Source: Pseudomonas salomonii
GTDB lineage: Bacteria > Pseudomonadota > Gammaproteobacteria > Pseudomonadales > Pseudomonadaceae
DNA: 64,000 nucleotides
Direction: 5' to 3'
Assembly: GCF_900107155.1 (NCBI RefSeq)
Contig: NZ_FNOX01000006.1
Coordinates: 62,001 to 126,000 of the forward strand
The notes under the pieces are model-generated. The model made no database searches. It was given only the letters and a program-made list of their open reading frames with translations, and had not been told where the DNA came from. Within the stretch, counting starts at the first letter, position 1. Each line of letters begins with the position of its first letter. Positions 10,898-19,244 of the stretch are shown one piece after another. The position numbers were made by a program, and so were the translations under genes.

Positions 10898-12039
10898 CCG
10901 AAACCACCACCACTACCACCAACGCCATCGCCTCCACCCCGGAAGGCACGCCACCACCGGGCTCAAGCGTAACGGAGCCGCGCTCGTTGCGGGTGCGCAT
11001 CGTCTCGTCGTTGGGCTTTGCCGCGATTGCCATCGTCGGTGTGTTGATCGTGCTGTATGCCTGGCAATTGCCGCCCTTCAGCAGCGCGGTGGAAACCACC
11101 GAGAACGCCCTGGTGCGCGGCCAGGTGACGATTATCGGCCCGCAACTGAGCGGCTATGTGTATGAAGTGCCGGTGCAGGACTTCCAGTACGTCAAGGCCG
11201 GCGACCTGCTGGTGCGCCTGGATGACCGCATCTACAAGCAGCGGCTCGACCAGGCGCTGGCACAATTGGCGGTGCAGAAAGCCTCCTTGGCCAATGTGGT
11301 GCAGCAGCGCAACAGCGCCGAAGCCACCATCAAACTGCGCCAGGCCGCGCTGGTGGACAGCCAGGCCCAGGCGCGCAAAAGCACCGCCGACTTGCGCCGC
11401 AATGAAGAACTGATCAGCGATGGTTCGGTGTCCAGGCGCGAGCTGGACGTGACCCGCGCCGCAAACGCGCAGACCATCGCAGCGGTGGCGCAGGCCCAGG
11501 CCAACCTGGAAATCGCCCGGCAAGATTTGCAAACCGTGATCGTCAATCGCGGCTCCCTGGAAGCGGCGGTGGCCAGTGCCGATGCGGCCGTGGAGCTGGC
11601 GCGTATCGACCTGTCCAACACCCGCATCATTGCACCGCGTGACGGCCAGCTGGGGCAAATCGGCGTGCGCCTGGGCGCGTACGTCAACTCCGGCGCGCAG
11701 TTGATGGCGCTGGTGCCGCCGCAGTTGTGGGTGATCGCCAACATGAAAGAAACCCAGATGGACAATGTGCAGGTCGGCCAGCCGGTGACGTTCACCGTGG
11801 ACGCGCTCAACCACCGCAAGTTTCACGGCACGGTGCAGCATATTTCCCCGGCGACCGGCTCGGAGTTCAGCCTGTTGCAGGCGGATAACGCCACCGGCAA
11901 CTTTGTAAAGATCGCCCAGCGGGTGCCGGTGCGGATTACGGTGGACCCGGATCAGGCCGAGAGCGAGCGCCTGCGGCCGGGGTTGTCGGTGGTGGTGAGT
12001 ATCGACACGGCAGGCCGCCTGAAAAACAGCCCGCCTTGA
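10894..12039 (+). CDS. HlyD/EmrA-family membrane fusion protein
   Basis: The 381-residue periplasmic adaptor is the partner of the preceding MFS pump. It has a Thr-rich cytoplasmic N-terminus (~35 residues) and one transmembrane anchor (about 45-65, SSLGFAAIAIVGVLIVLYAW). A biotinyl-lipoyl-like domain split by a coiled-coil hairpin follows (about 80-250, QALAQLAVQKASLANVVQQR), then a beta-barrel domain. ATG 10894 overlaps the MFS stop, so the two are translationally coupled. This is the EmrA-type arrangement for export of amphiphilic compounds. Confidence 0.9.
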   Translation: MTETTTTTTNAIASTPEGTPPPGSSVTEPRSLRVRIVSSLGFAAIAIVGVLIVLYAWQLPPFSSAVETTENALVRGQVTIIGPQLSGYVYEVPVQDFQYVKAGDLLVRLDDRIYKQRLDQALAQLAVQKASLANVVQQRNSAEATIKLRQAALVDSQAQARKSTADLRRNEELISDGSVSRRELDVTRAANAQTIAAVAQAQANLEIARQDLQTVIVNRGSLEAAVASADAAVELARIDLSNTRIIAPRDGQLGQIGVRLGAYVNSGAQLMALVPPQLWVIANMKETQMDNVQVGQPVTFTVDALNHRKFHGTVQHISPATGSEFSLLQADNATGNFVKIAQRVPVRITVDPDQAESERLRPGLSVVVSIDTAGRLKNSPP

Positions 12040-12056
12040 CACCACGCCGATCAAAT

Positions 12057-12162
12057 ATGTGGGAGCGGCGGTGCGACGATTCGACTTGCTCGCGAAAGCG
12101 GTGGGTCAGTTACAGATGAATTGACTGACACTCCGCTTTCGCGAGCAAGCCCGCTCCCACAG
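12057..12162. repeat. REP doublet (GTGGGAGC family) overlapping the 3' end of the epimerase gene
   Basis: ATGTGGGAGC at 12057 faces GCTCCCACA ending at 12162. The inner arms are CGCGAAAGCGG (12091-12101) and CCGCTTTCGCG (12133-12143). The right-hand unit lies inside the annotated epimerase coding frame. Confidence 0.8.
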
Positions 12163-13015
12163 TTGGAATATATTTCAGCTTGAAATCGAGTTGGGTTGAT
12201 TGGCCTTGCTCTAGCAGCTTCAAGCCCGGCCGCCCGGGCAGGTGATGCGCATTCACCGGATGACTCACCGGCTCGATGCAAAAGAACCCCAACCCCGGCG
12301 GGCAGAACAGCAGGAAGTAATCGGCGCCGCTCGCCTGGCACTCCAGTGCATAGCCCAGCTCCGGCTGTTCGATGCGACAACGCCCATCCCACTGGCAAAA
12401 CCCATTGTCCACCAGGGCGTGCGGCAGCCCTTTGAGCTGAGTGAAATCCCATTCGGCAGGCACCGGCGCCAAACCGGTCGGCAGCTTGGACGCATCACTC
12501 ATCCACACCTGATCCGCCTTGGCCTGCAACCGCGTGCCCGGCCTGCGCGGCAGATACGGATGCAACCCCAGGCCGTGCCACGCGGCTTTTTCGGCCAGAT
12601 GCGTTACGCGCAACTGGATACTCAGCTCGCCGCCGCTCAAGCGCAACCGCTGCTCGGCGCGGTAGGCAAACGGCGTCTCACACACCACCTCCAGCACCAC
12701 TTCATCCGCCGTCTGGCGCACCACCTGCCACACCTGTTGCCAGGCCGAACCGTGAATCGGCAGCGGGTCGAGCGGGCTGTTGGGCGTGAGTGCCAGCCAG
12801 CCGCCCGGGTTATCGAAACCACCTTGGGCAACCCGGTTGGACCACGGCGCCAGCGGGTAACACGCCAGCTTGCCCGGCAGCCCGGTGTTCAGCGCAGCTT
12901 CGTCGCTAGGGCGTAACAGCGGCTGGCCGGTGGCGCGCACCGTCCAGTTGACGAGGCTGCCACCCACGTCCGGGGCCAGGGTGAGCTGAGTCAGGTTGTC
13001 TTCAAGTTCAATCAT
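12110..13015 (-). CDS. Aldose 1-epimerase family protein (uronic-acid mutarotase candidate)
   Basis: The 301-residue galactose-mutarotase-like beta-sandwich protein has the substrate-binding segment LAPWSNRVAQGGF (about 55-67), the catalytic-type histidine motifs PIHGSAW and GLHPYLPR, and an EPVSHPVNAHH segment near the end. The start ATG 13015 overlaps the TRAP permease stop by one base (TGATG). An in-frame opening further upstream only runs through the neighbouring gene. Genetic context with uronate dehydrogenase suggests it interconverts anomers of the imported uronic acid. The last ~15 residues (VGAGLLAKAE...) are encoded by a REP element, so the original stop was probably close to LKYI. 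Confidence 0.85.
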   Translation of the reverse strand: MIELEDNLTQLTLAPDVGGSLVNWTVRATGQPLLRPSDEAALNTGLPGKLACYPLAPWSNRVAQGGFDNPGGWLALTPNSPLDPLPIHGSAWQQVWQVVRQTADEVVLEVVCETPFAYRAEQRLRLSGGELSIQLRVTHLAEKAAWHGLGLHPYLPRRPGTRLQAKADQVWMSDASKLPTGLAPVPAEWDFTQLKGLPHALVDNGFCQWDGRCRIEQPELGYALECQASGADYFLLFCPPGLGFFCIEPVSHPVNAHHLPGRPGLKLLEQGQSTQLDFKLKYIPTVGAGLLAKAECQSIHL

Positions 13016-14295
13016 CAGAGCACCAGATGCGGCAACCAAAGTGACAGCGCGGGAATGTACGTCACCGCCATCAACACCAGAAACAGTACCGCATAAAACG
13101 GCAGCAGCGCCGCCACGGTTTTCTCGATACTGACCTTGCCCACCGCCGCGCCCACAAACAGCACTGCGCCCACTGGCGGCGTGATCAGGCCGATGCCGAG
13201 GTTCACCAGCATGATCATGCCGAAGTGCACCGGGTCGACGCCGATACCCAGCACCACCGGCAGCAAAATCGGGGTGAGGATCAAAATCAGCGGCGCCATG
13301 TCCATCACCGTGCCGAGCATCAGCAGCATGACGTTGATGCACATCAGGATCACGTAGCGGTTGTCCGACAGGGTCAGGAACAGCGTGGTGATTTTTGCCG
13401 GGATCTGCATCAGGGTCATGATGTAGCCGAAGCTGGCCGCGAAGGCGATCAGGATCATCACAATGGAAATGGTGCGCACCGTACGGTGCATCAGCTTGGG
13501 CAGCTCGCGCCATTTGTAGTCGCGGTAGATGAACATGGTCACGAAAAATGCCCATAGCACGGCAATCGCGGCCGACTCGGTGGCAGTGAAAATACCCGAG
13601 AGGATGCCGCCGAGAATGATCACCATGGCCATCAGGCCCCAGAGTGCATCGGCGGCGATCTTCAGCGCCTGCTTCAAGGGGATGACGTCACCTTTGGGGT
13701 AATTGCGCTTTTTCGCGAAGATCAGGCACAGCACCATCAGGCACGCGCTCATCAACAACCCAGGCACCACGCCGGCCATGAACAACGAGGCGATCGAGAC
13801 CGTGCCGCCGGCCGCCAGGGAGTAGAGCACCGAGTTATGGCTGGGCGGCGTCAGCAAGGCCTGCACCGAACCGCTTACCGTGACGGCGGTGGAGAACTCA
13901 CGCGGGTAGCCACGGCGTTCCATTTCCGGGATCAACACCGAACCGACCGATGCGGTATCGGCCACCGACGAGCCGGAAATCGCGCCAAAAAACGTCGACG
14001 CCACGATGTTCACCAACGACAGGCCACCGCGCACAAACCCCACCAGCACCCCGGCAAACGCCACCAGGCGGCGCGACATGCCGCCCTCGGCCATGATCGC
14101 CCCGGCCAGCACAAAGAACGGAATCGCCATCAGCGAAAACTTGTTCACCCCGCCCGCCACCTGAATCATCAGGGCCTGGAACGGGATGTCGATCCACCAC
14201 GCGCCGATCAGCGCCGATAGCCCGAGGGCGTAGGCCACCGGCATGCCGATCAGGATCAAGGCGATAAAACTGCCCAGCAGCATCAATGCGTCCAT
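13015..14295 (-). CDS. dctM: TRAP transporter large permease (DctM subunit)
   Basis: The 426-residue polytopic permease of a tripartite ATP-independent periplasmic transporter has about 12-13 hydrophobic segments. Conserved DctM signatures include GSSVADTASVGSVLIPEM (about 120-140) and the GLITPPVGAVLFVG motif near the C-terminus. It uses an ion gradient to import the ligand delivered by DctP. It is linked by TGATG overlaps to dctQ upstream and to the mutarotase gene downstream. The neighbouring uronate dehydrogenase suggests galacturonate/glucuronate as substrate. Confidence 0.93.
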   Translation of the reverse strand: MDALMLLGSFIALILIGMPVAYALGLSALIGAWWIDIPFQALMIQVAGGVNKFSLMAIPFFVLAGAIMAEGGMSRRLVAFAGVLVGFVRGGLSLVNIVASTFFGAISGSSVADTASVGSVLIPEMERRGYPREFSTAVTVSGSVQALLTPPSHNSVLYSLAAGGTVSIASLFMAGVVPGLLMSACLMVLCLIFAKKRNYPKGDVIPLKQALKIAADALWGLMAMVIILGGILSGIFTATESAAIAVLWAFFVTMFIYRDYKWRELPKLMHRTVRTISIVMILIAFAASFGYIMTLMQIPAKITTLFLTLSDNRYVILMCINVMLLMLGTVMDMAPLILILTPILLPVVLGIGVDPVHFGMIMLVNLGIGLITPPVGAVLFVGAAVGKVSIEKTVAALLPFYAVLFLVLMAVTYIPALSLWLPHLVL

Positions 14296-14822
14296 CAGGC
14301 AGCCCCTTCGTTTTCTTCAACCAAGTCGAAGCGCACCACACGGCGCTGGCTCTGGTCACCGAGCAAGAGTTTTTCCAGCACGAACACCAGCGTCAGCAGC
14401 CCGCCAATCGGGATCGGCATATAGGTGATGCCCACGCGCAGGGTGGGGATCGCGCTCATGAACTGGTTCCAGGTGGACAGGCACAGCTTGCTGCCCCAGA
14501 CGGCCATGAACAGGCAGATGGTGGCCATCAGCAGTTGCGTGATTACGCCGACGATTTGCCGTTGGCGCGCTGGCAGGCGGTCGGTGACCACGGCCACTGA
14601 CATATGCGCGCCGGCACGGTAACTGGCCGCCGCGCCGACAAAAGTGAACACCAGCATCAGCAGAATGGCGGTGGGCTCCGGCCAGCTTGCGCCGGTGCCG
14701 AGGATGTAGCGGGCGAAGATGCCCCAGGGAATGATCAGCGCGACCCCGAGCACCGAGAGGCCGGCGACCCAGATGCAGGTCATGTAAATGCGGTCGTTGA
14801 TGCGCAACACTAAATTCTTCAT
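14295..14822 (-). CDS. dctQ: TRAP transporter small permease (DctQ subunit)
   Basis: The 175-residue protein has four hydrophobic segments, as in DctQ, with the conserved E-P/TAILLMLVFTFVGAA stretch around residues 55-70. The start is placed at ATG 14822 (MKNLVLRIND). A TTG nine codons upstream is possible but lacks a better ribosome site. It overlaps dctM by one base (TGATG) and follows dctP by 64 nt. Confidence 0.9.
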   Translation of the reverse strand: MKNLVLRINDRIYMTCIWVAGLSVLGVALIIPWGIFARYILGTGASWPEPTAILLMLVFTFVGAAASYRAGAHMSVAVVTDRLPARQRQIVGVITQLLMATICLFMAVWGSKLCLSTWNQFMSAIPTLRVGITYMPIPIGGLLTLVFVLEKLLLGDQSQRRVVRFDLVEENEGAA

Positions 14823-14886
14823 GGCGTTCACCGTAACCGGGCGCGTCAATGCGGACCGCGCCGGGCCTGACTAGAGGGAAGGGTGA

Positions 14887-15849
14887 TTACTCGACCGCGT
14901 CGATGCGCTTGATGATGTCGGCGTAAGCCGCACCGTATTTGGCGCGAACCGCTGCGGTGGCGTCATAGAAGGGTTTTTTGTCGACGGTGATGAACTCGAC
15001 GCCAGCCTTCTTGAGCTTTTCCTCGCTGCTGGCGGACTTGGCGTCCCACAGCGCGCGCTCGTCAGCCTGGGCGACCTTGGCGGCTTTTTTCACCAGGTCT
15101 TGCTGGGCAGGCGTGAGTTTGTTCCAGGTGATTTTCGACATCACGATGGGTTCGGGCAGGATCAGGTGCTCGGTGAGGGTGTAGAACTTGGCATTCTGAA
15201 AGTGGTTGTGCTCCAGCATCGTCGGCGGGTTGTTTTCTGCGCCGTCGATGACGCCGGTCTGCAAGGCGCTGAAGATTTCGCCGGTGTCCATGGCAATGCC
15301 GTTGGCGCCCATCGCGTTGAAGGCTTCGATGAAGATCGGGTTGCCCTGAACGCGAATTTTCATGCCCTTGAGGTCTTCGATCTTGCGCACCGGCTTTTTG
15401 GTGTAGAGGTTGCGGGTGCCGCCGTCCATCCAGGCCAGGGCCACCAGGCCGAACTCGGAGTCGGTGATCTTGGCGAGGATTTCATCGCCGATTTCGCCGT
15501 CGATGATTTTGCGCATATGCGCCTGGTCGCGGAACACGAACGGCAAGTTGAACACGTTCACGTCCGGCACCACCGGCCCGACGATGCCGAGGCTGACGCG
15601 GGTCATCTGCACCGCGCCGACCTGGGCCTGTTCGACCACTTCTTTTTCGGAGCCCAGCACACCGCCCGGGAAGTATTTGAAGGTCAGTTCGCCGTTGCTG
15701 GCTTTGGTCAGGGCCTTGCCCATGTTCTCTTCGGCAACGACAGTGGGGTAGCCGGCGGGGTGGATGTCGGCGAATTTGATTTCCAGCGCGTGGGCGGCGG
15801 TGCTGAGGGTAAAGAATGCAGCGGCGAGCAAGGTGCGTTTGAAGTCCAT
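14887..15849 (-). CDS. dctP: TRAP transporter substrate-binding protein (DctP family)
   Basis: The 320-residue periplasmic receptor has a signal peptide of about 21 residues (MDFKRTLLAAAFFTLSTAAH-A) and the DctP fold. The conserved arginine-bearing segment is GMKIRVQGNPIFIEAFNAMG (about 145-165). The ENNPPTMLEHNHF region follows the usual hinge. Uronic acids are a known ligand class of DctP proteins encoded next to uronate dehydrogenase, so the substrate is inferred from context. It lies between the lactonase gene and dctQM. Confidence 0.92.
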   Translation of the reverse strand: MDFKRTLLAAAFFTLSTAAHALEIKFADIHPAGYPTVVAEENMGKALTKASNGELTFKYFPGGVLGSEKEVVEQAQVGAVQMTRVSLGIVGPVVPDVNVFNLPFVFRDQAHMRKIIDGEIGDEILAKITDSEFGLVALAWMDGGTRNLYTKKPVRKIEDLKGMKIRVQGNPIFIEAFNAMGANGIAMDTGEIFSALQTGVIDGAENNPPTMLEHNHFQNAKFYTLTEHLILPEPIVMSKITWNKLTPAQQDLVKKAAKVAQADERALWDAKSASSEEKLKKAGVEFITVDKKPFYDATAAVRAKYGAAYADIIKRIDAVE

Positions 15850-15900
15850 GGGGTGTCACTCCTGTCTTATTGTTGTTGTATTCAAGGCACAGCGATGCAG

Positions 15901-16776
15901 CTAGAGGGTGAACGTGGGCTCCGGCAATCCGCTGACGCCGGGGTTGAGGGCAAACACGCCGCCGGCGACCGACTGCTCACTGTGGTCATCACGGATCGAG
16001 GTGACGAACAAGGTGTCCAGCCGGCTGCCGCCGAAGGCGCACATAGTGGGTTTTTTGACCGGCACGCTGAGGGAGCGGTCCAGGCGGCCATCCGGGGTAA
16101 AGCGGTGAATCAGCCCGGCGTCGTTGGCGCAGATCCAGTAGCAGCCGTCAGCGTCGACCGCCGCGCCATCGGGGCGCCCGAGGAATTGATGCATGTCGAC
16201 AAATACCCGGCGGTTGGACGGCGTGCCGGTGTCGATGTCGTAATCGAAAGCCCAGATTTGCTGCACCAGCGGGTGTGAGTCCGAGGCGTACATCGTGCGG
16301 CCGTCCGGGCTGAAGGCCAGGCCGTTGAGGGTGATGAACCCGTTCAGTTGTGCATGGGGCGCGGCGCCTGACGCATAGCGGTAAAGGGTGCCTTCGGCCG
16401 CATTCAAGCCCATGTTCAGCACCATGCTGCCGGCCCAGAAGCGGCCCTGGCGATCACAGCGGCCATCGTTGAGGCGCATGTCAGTGCGCGGGTGCTCGAT
16501 GCTCGCCACAGGCGTGGTGTCGAGGCTGCCGTCGTGATGCGGGATGAGTTGGAAAAACCCGCTTTCCATGCCCGCGAGCCAATTGCCCGCGTCGGTGCGG
16601 GCAATACAGGCAAGCATCTGCGGGGCTTTCCAGGCGGCGACGTGGCCGGTGGCGGCGTTCCAGCGTTGCAGGCCGCCGTTGGGGATGTCCACCCAGTACA
16701 GCGCGTTTTCCTGCGGCACCCACACCGGGCATTCGCCCACGGCATTGCGGGCATCGACGATCAGTTCAGCGGTCAT
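15901..16776 (-). CDS. SMP-30/gluconolactonase-family lactonase (UxuL-like aldarolactonase)
   Basis: The 291-residue six-bladed beta-propeller of the SMP-30 family has metal-ligand motifs that are all present: Glu in GECPVW (about 14), Asn in LNGLAFSPDG and Asp in RPDGAAVDADG. Uronate dehydrogenase makes an aldaro-lactone, and SMP-30 proteins of the UxuL type hydrolyse such lactones to galactarate or glucarate. The gene lies directly between udh and dctP on the same strand, which supports that role. Gluconolactonase activity is the alternative. Confidence 0.85.
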   Translation of the reverse strand: MTAELIVDARNAVGECPVWVPQENALYWVDIPNGGLQRWNAATGHVAAWKAPQMLACIARTDAGNWLAGMESGFFQLIPHHDGSLDTTPVASIEHPRTDMRLNDGRCDRQGRFWAGSMVLNMGLNAAEGTLYRYASGAAPHAQLNGFITLNGLAFSPDGRTMYASDSHPLVQQIWAFDYDIDTGTPSNRRVFVDMHQFLGRPDGAAVDADGCYWICANDAGLIHRFTPDGRLDRSLSVPVKKPTMCAFGGSRLDTLFVTSIRDDHSEQSVAGGVFALNPGVSGLPEPTFTL

Positions 16777-16806
16777 GGCAACTCATTCCCTTGGGTTGAT
16801 GTGCGT

Positions 16807-17625
16807 TCAGTCACCGAACGGCCCCGCCGCGCAGAACGCGCCGCCCTGGTAGATCGCGGCGGGGTCGTCGGCGGCCACTGGCGGCTGGGCTTCGACCTTG
16901 GCGCGGAACACTTCGGAGCTGTCCTTGGGCGCAAAACCCAGGTGCGCGGCGTAGCGGTTGTCCCACCAGGTATCGAGGTTATCCGACATGCCGTAGACCA
17001 CGGTGTGGCCGACATTCGGCGTGTACAGCGCGCGCTCGAGCAGTTGGGTCAGGTCATCGAAACTCAGCCAGGTGTGCATCATCCGGCGGTTCTGGGGTTC
17101 CGGGAACGAGGAGCCGATGCGGATGCTCACGGTCTCGATACCGTAGCGGTCGAAGTAGAAGCTGGCCATGTCTTCGCCGTAGGATTTGGACAAGCCGTAG
17201 TAGCTGTCGGGGCGACGTGGAGAGTGGGCGTCGATGTGTTCGTCCTGCTTGTAAAAGCCGATCACATGGTTGGAGCTGGCGAAGATCACGCGTTTAACCC
17301 CATGGCGGCGTGCGGCCTCGTAGATATGGAAAATGCCGCTGATGTTGGCGCCGAGCACCTCTTCAAAAGAGCGCTCCACCGACACACCGCCGAAATGCAG
17401 GATGGCATCGACGCCTTCCACCAACTGGTGCACGGCGTGTTTGTCGGCCAGGTCACAGGGTTGCACTTCTTCGAACTCGTCGGCCGCCGGGGCCATGTTG
17501 GCGATGTCCGACAGGCGCAATACCTGGGCATAAGGGCGCATGCGTTCGCGCAGGACTTTGCCCAGGCCGCCGGCAGCGCCGGTAAGCAGCAGGCGGTTGA
17601 AGGGAGCAGGCGTGGTGGTGGTCAT
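16807..17625 (-). CDS. udh: NAD-dependent uronate dehydrogenase
   Basis: The 272-residue short-chain/extended NAD(P)-epimerase-fold enzyme has the Rossmann motif TGAAGGLG (about 15-22), catalytic Ser in FASSNHVIG and the YxxxK motif YYGLSKSYGED (about 136). Length and motifs match uronate dehydrogenase of Pseudomonas, which oxidises D-galacturonate or D-glucuronate at C1 to the aldarolactone with NAD+. It precedes the lactonase and TRAP genes in the same direction. A GTTGTCGTATGAC operator-like site lies 23 nt upstream. Confidence 0.9.
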   Translation of the reverse strand: MTTTTPAPFNRLLLTGAAGGLGKVLRERMRPYAQVLRLSDIANMAPAADEFEEVQPCDLADKHAVHQLVEGVDAILHFGGVSVERSFEEVLGANISGIFHIYEAARRHGVKRVIFASSNHVIGFYKQDEHIDAHSPRRPDSYYGLSKSYGEDMASFYFDRYGIETVSIRIGSSFPEPQNRRMMHTWLSFDDLTQLLERALYTPNVGHTVVYGMSDNLDTWWDNRYAAHLGFAPKDSSEVFRAKVEAQPPVAADDPAAIYQGGAFCAAGPFGD

Positions 17626-17647
17626 GGGAATTCCATTGTTGTTGTAG

Positions 17648-17660
17648 GTTGTCGTATGAC
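17648..17660 (+). promoter_or_regulatory. Operator-like site 1 of the uronate genes (GntR/FadR-type)
   Basis: GTTGTCGTATGAC lies 23 nt upstream of udh. It matches the site before the porin gene at 11 of 13 positions. The TxGT...AC layout resembles operators of the FadR subfamily of GntR repressors. No such regulator gene is in the window. Confidence 0.5.
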
Positions 17661-17722
17661 TATGTGGAAATAGTGTTAGGGATTCCCGAGGTTGTCAACA
17701 TTCTTGCAGGCAAGTCAGATCA

Positions 17723-17768
17723 AATGTGGGAGCGGGCAAGTCGAATCGTCGCACCGCCGCTCCCACCG
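17723..17768. repeat. REP element (GTGGGAGC family)
   Basis: AATGTGGGAGCGGG (from 17723) faces CCGCTCCCACC (ending about 17767) with an intervening GCGGTGC-type arm. It lies between udh and the porin gene and could separate their transcripts. Confidence 0.7.
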
Positions 17769-17797
17769 TGGATCTTCTTCTGCTTATGGATCCAGCC

Positions 17798-19060
17798 CTA
17801 GAGCAACGAGATCGGATAGCTGATAAAGATCCGATTTTCATCAAACTCGTTGTTGCTGAAATCCCGACGCATGGTCGAGTTGCGCCAGCGCACATTCAAA
17901 TCCTTCAGTGTGCCGCTCTGCACCGTGTAGGCCAGTTCCGACTCGCGGCCCCATTCCTTGCCATCGGTGATGGCGCCGGTGTGCACGTTATTGCCGCTGA
18001 TGTAGCGGTTCATCATGGTCAGCCCCGGAATGCCGAGCACCACGAAGTTGAAGTCATGGCGTATCTGCCAGGATTTTTCCTTGGCATTGTCGTAGCTGGC
18101 GTTGTAGCTGTCGTTGGCCAGGGTGCCGCCGCTGGTGCCGTTGACCCGCATCCACACGCTGTCGCCGGTGAGTTTTTGCAGGCCCACATAGAAGGCGTTG
18201 CCTTTGTATTTGGCCGAGAGCAGGGCGGAATAGGTTTTGTTGTCGAGGTTGCCGGCCAGGGCGCTGCCGTCTTCCTTGCCATTGAAGAACCCGAGGTTGG
18301 CGCCAAAGGTCCAGTCGCCGACCGGCTGGCTGTGGGTCAGGTTCAGGTACTGCTGCTGGTAGATGTCGGTGAGTTCGGCGTACCACACGCCGACCTGGGT
18401 GCGTTTGTCGTTGAAGGCGTATTCGCCGCCGCCGAAGTTGAAACGGTCGGAAGTGAACGCCGCTTTGCCGTTCATGAACATGTCTTCCATGCTCGCGTCG
18501 TTGCGCGGGCTGTTGCCGCGAAACTGGCCGCCGTAGAGGGTCAGCCCGGCGATTTCATTGGAGGTGACCTGGCCGCCACGAAAGGTTTGCGGCAAGGAGC
18601 GGCCGTCGTCCGAGCGCAGGATCGGCAGCACCGGCATCCATTCGCCGACCTTCAGTTCGGTTTTGGACAGCCGGGTTTTCAGCGCTACGCCCAGGCGTCC
18701 GAAATTGTCGGCAGGGCGGCCGTCGCTATGGATCGGCAATAGCTGGGTGCCCCCCGTGCCTTTACCGCCGTCGAGCTTCTGCGAATACAGGCCCAGCACG
18801 TCAATCCCGAAGCCCACGGTGCCTTGGGTAAAGCCGGATTTGGCGTCGAGAATGAAGTTCTGCGTCCATTCCTCGGCCTTGGCCTGCGGGTACGTGGGGT
18901 TGGTGAAGTTGCGATTGAAGTAGGCGTTGCGCAGGTTGAGCGTGGCTTTGGCGTCGTCGAGAAAACCCTCGGCCTGGGCACAGAGGGGCAGGGCGAGTGC
19001 CAGGCTGCTGAAACTGATAAGACCGAGACGCGAGGAGGAATTGCGGGCGAATTGAGGCAC
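17798..19060 (-). CDS. OprD-family outer membrane porin
   Basis: The 420-residue porin has a signal peptide (about 30 residues, ending LPLCAQA before EGFLDDAK), the OprD N-terminal strand LNLRNAYFNRNF and repeated short amphipathic strands, and ends in an aromatic/hydrophobic SYPISLL. The start is set at GTG 19060 because a strong AAGGGAG ribosome site lies about 6 nt upstream. A longer in-frame opening to 19156 would disrupt the signal peptide. The two matching operator-like sites upstream tie it to the uronate genes, so it probably admits uronic acids. Substrate is inferred. Confidence 0.88.
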   Translation of the reverse strand: MPQFARNSSSRLGLISFSSLALALPLCAQAEGFLDDAKATLNLRNAYFNRNFTNPTYPQAKAEEWTQNFILDAKSGFTQGTVGFGIDVLGLYSQKLDGGKGTGGTQLLPIHSDGRPADNFGRLGVALKTRLSKTELKVGEWMPVLPILRSDDGRSLPQTFRGGQVTSNEIAGLTLYGGQFRGNSPRNDASMEDMFMNGKAAFTSDRFNFGGGEYAFNDKRTQVGVWYAELTDIYQQQYLNLTHSQPVGDWTFGANLGFFNGKEDGSALAGNLDNKTYSALLSAKYKGNAFYVGLQKLTGDSVWMRVNGTSGGTLANDSYNASYDNAKEKSWQIRHDFNFVVLGIPGLTMMNRYISGNNVHTGAITDGKEWGRESELAYTVQSGTLKDLNVRWRNSTMRRDFSNNEFDENRIFISYPISLL

Positions 19061-19104
19061 AGTGAAGCTCCCTTTCGTTTTGTTGTTTTTATTATTTGTT
19101 ATAC

Positions 19105-19117
19105 GTTGTCGTACAAC
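19105..19117 (+). promoter_or_regulatory. Operator-like site 2 (upstream of the OprD-type porin)
   Basis: GTTGTCGTACAAC is a near-perfect palindrome (GTTGT/ACAAC around CGT), 45 nt upstream of the porin start. It is the best conserved of three related sites in the cluster. Confidence 0.55.
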
Positions 19118-19162
19118 ATTGCGAGGGATATTTGCGGGGTTTTCGGGGTCTGTCAAGCAGAA

Positions 19163-19175
19163 GTTATACGATGAC
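19163..19175 (-). promoter_or_regulatory. Operator-like site 3 (distal, upstream of the OprD-type porin)
   Basis: On the minus strand this reads GTCATCGTATAAC, 10 of 13 positions shared with site 2. Its centre is 58 nt from that of site 2, a distance compatible with looping or cooperative binding. Confidence 0.4.
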
Positions 19176-19244
19176 TAGGTCTGTACCGGTCAAAAGTGAG
19201 CACGGGCCATGTGGGAGCGGGTTCGACTTGAGCTTTGCGTGGGT

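Noticed and set aside
12110..13555. A 481-codon frame joining the epimerase to upstream sequence
   Set aside because: The extra N-terminal part lies within dctM in another frame; the epimerase start at 13015 with a TGATG overlap is well supported.
15100..17673. Two ~390-codon plus-strand frames opposite dctP, the lactonase and udh
   Set aside because: Antisense shadows of recognised enzymes; they span several genes and have no family resemblance.
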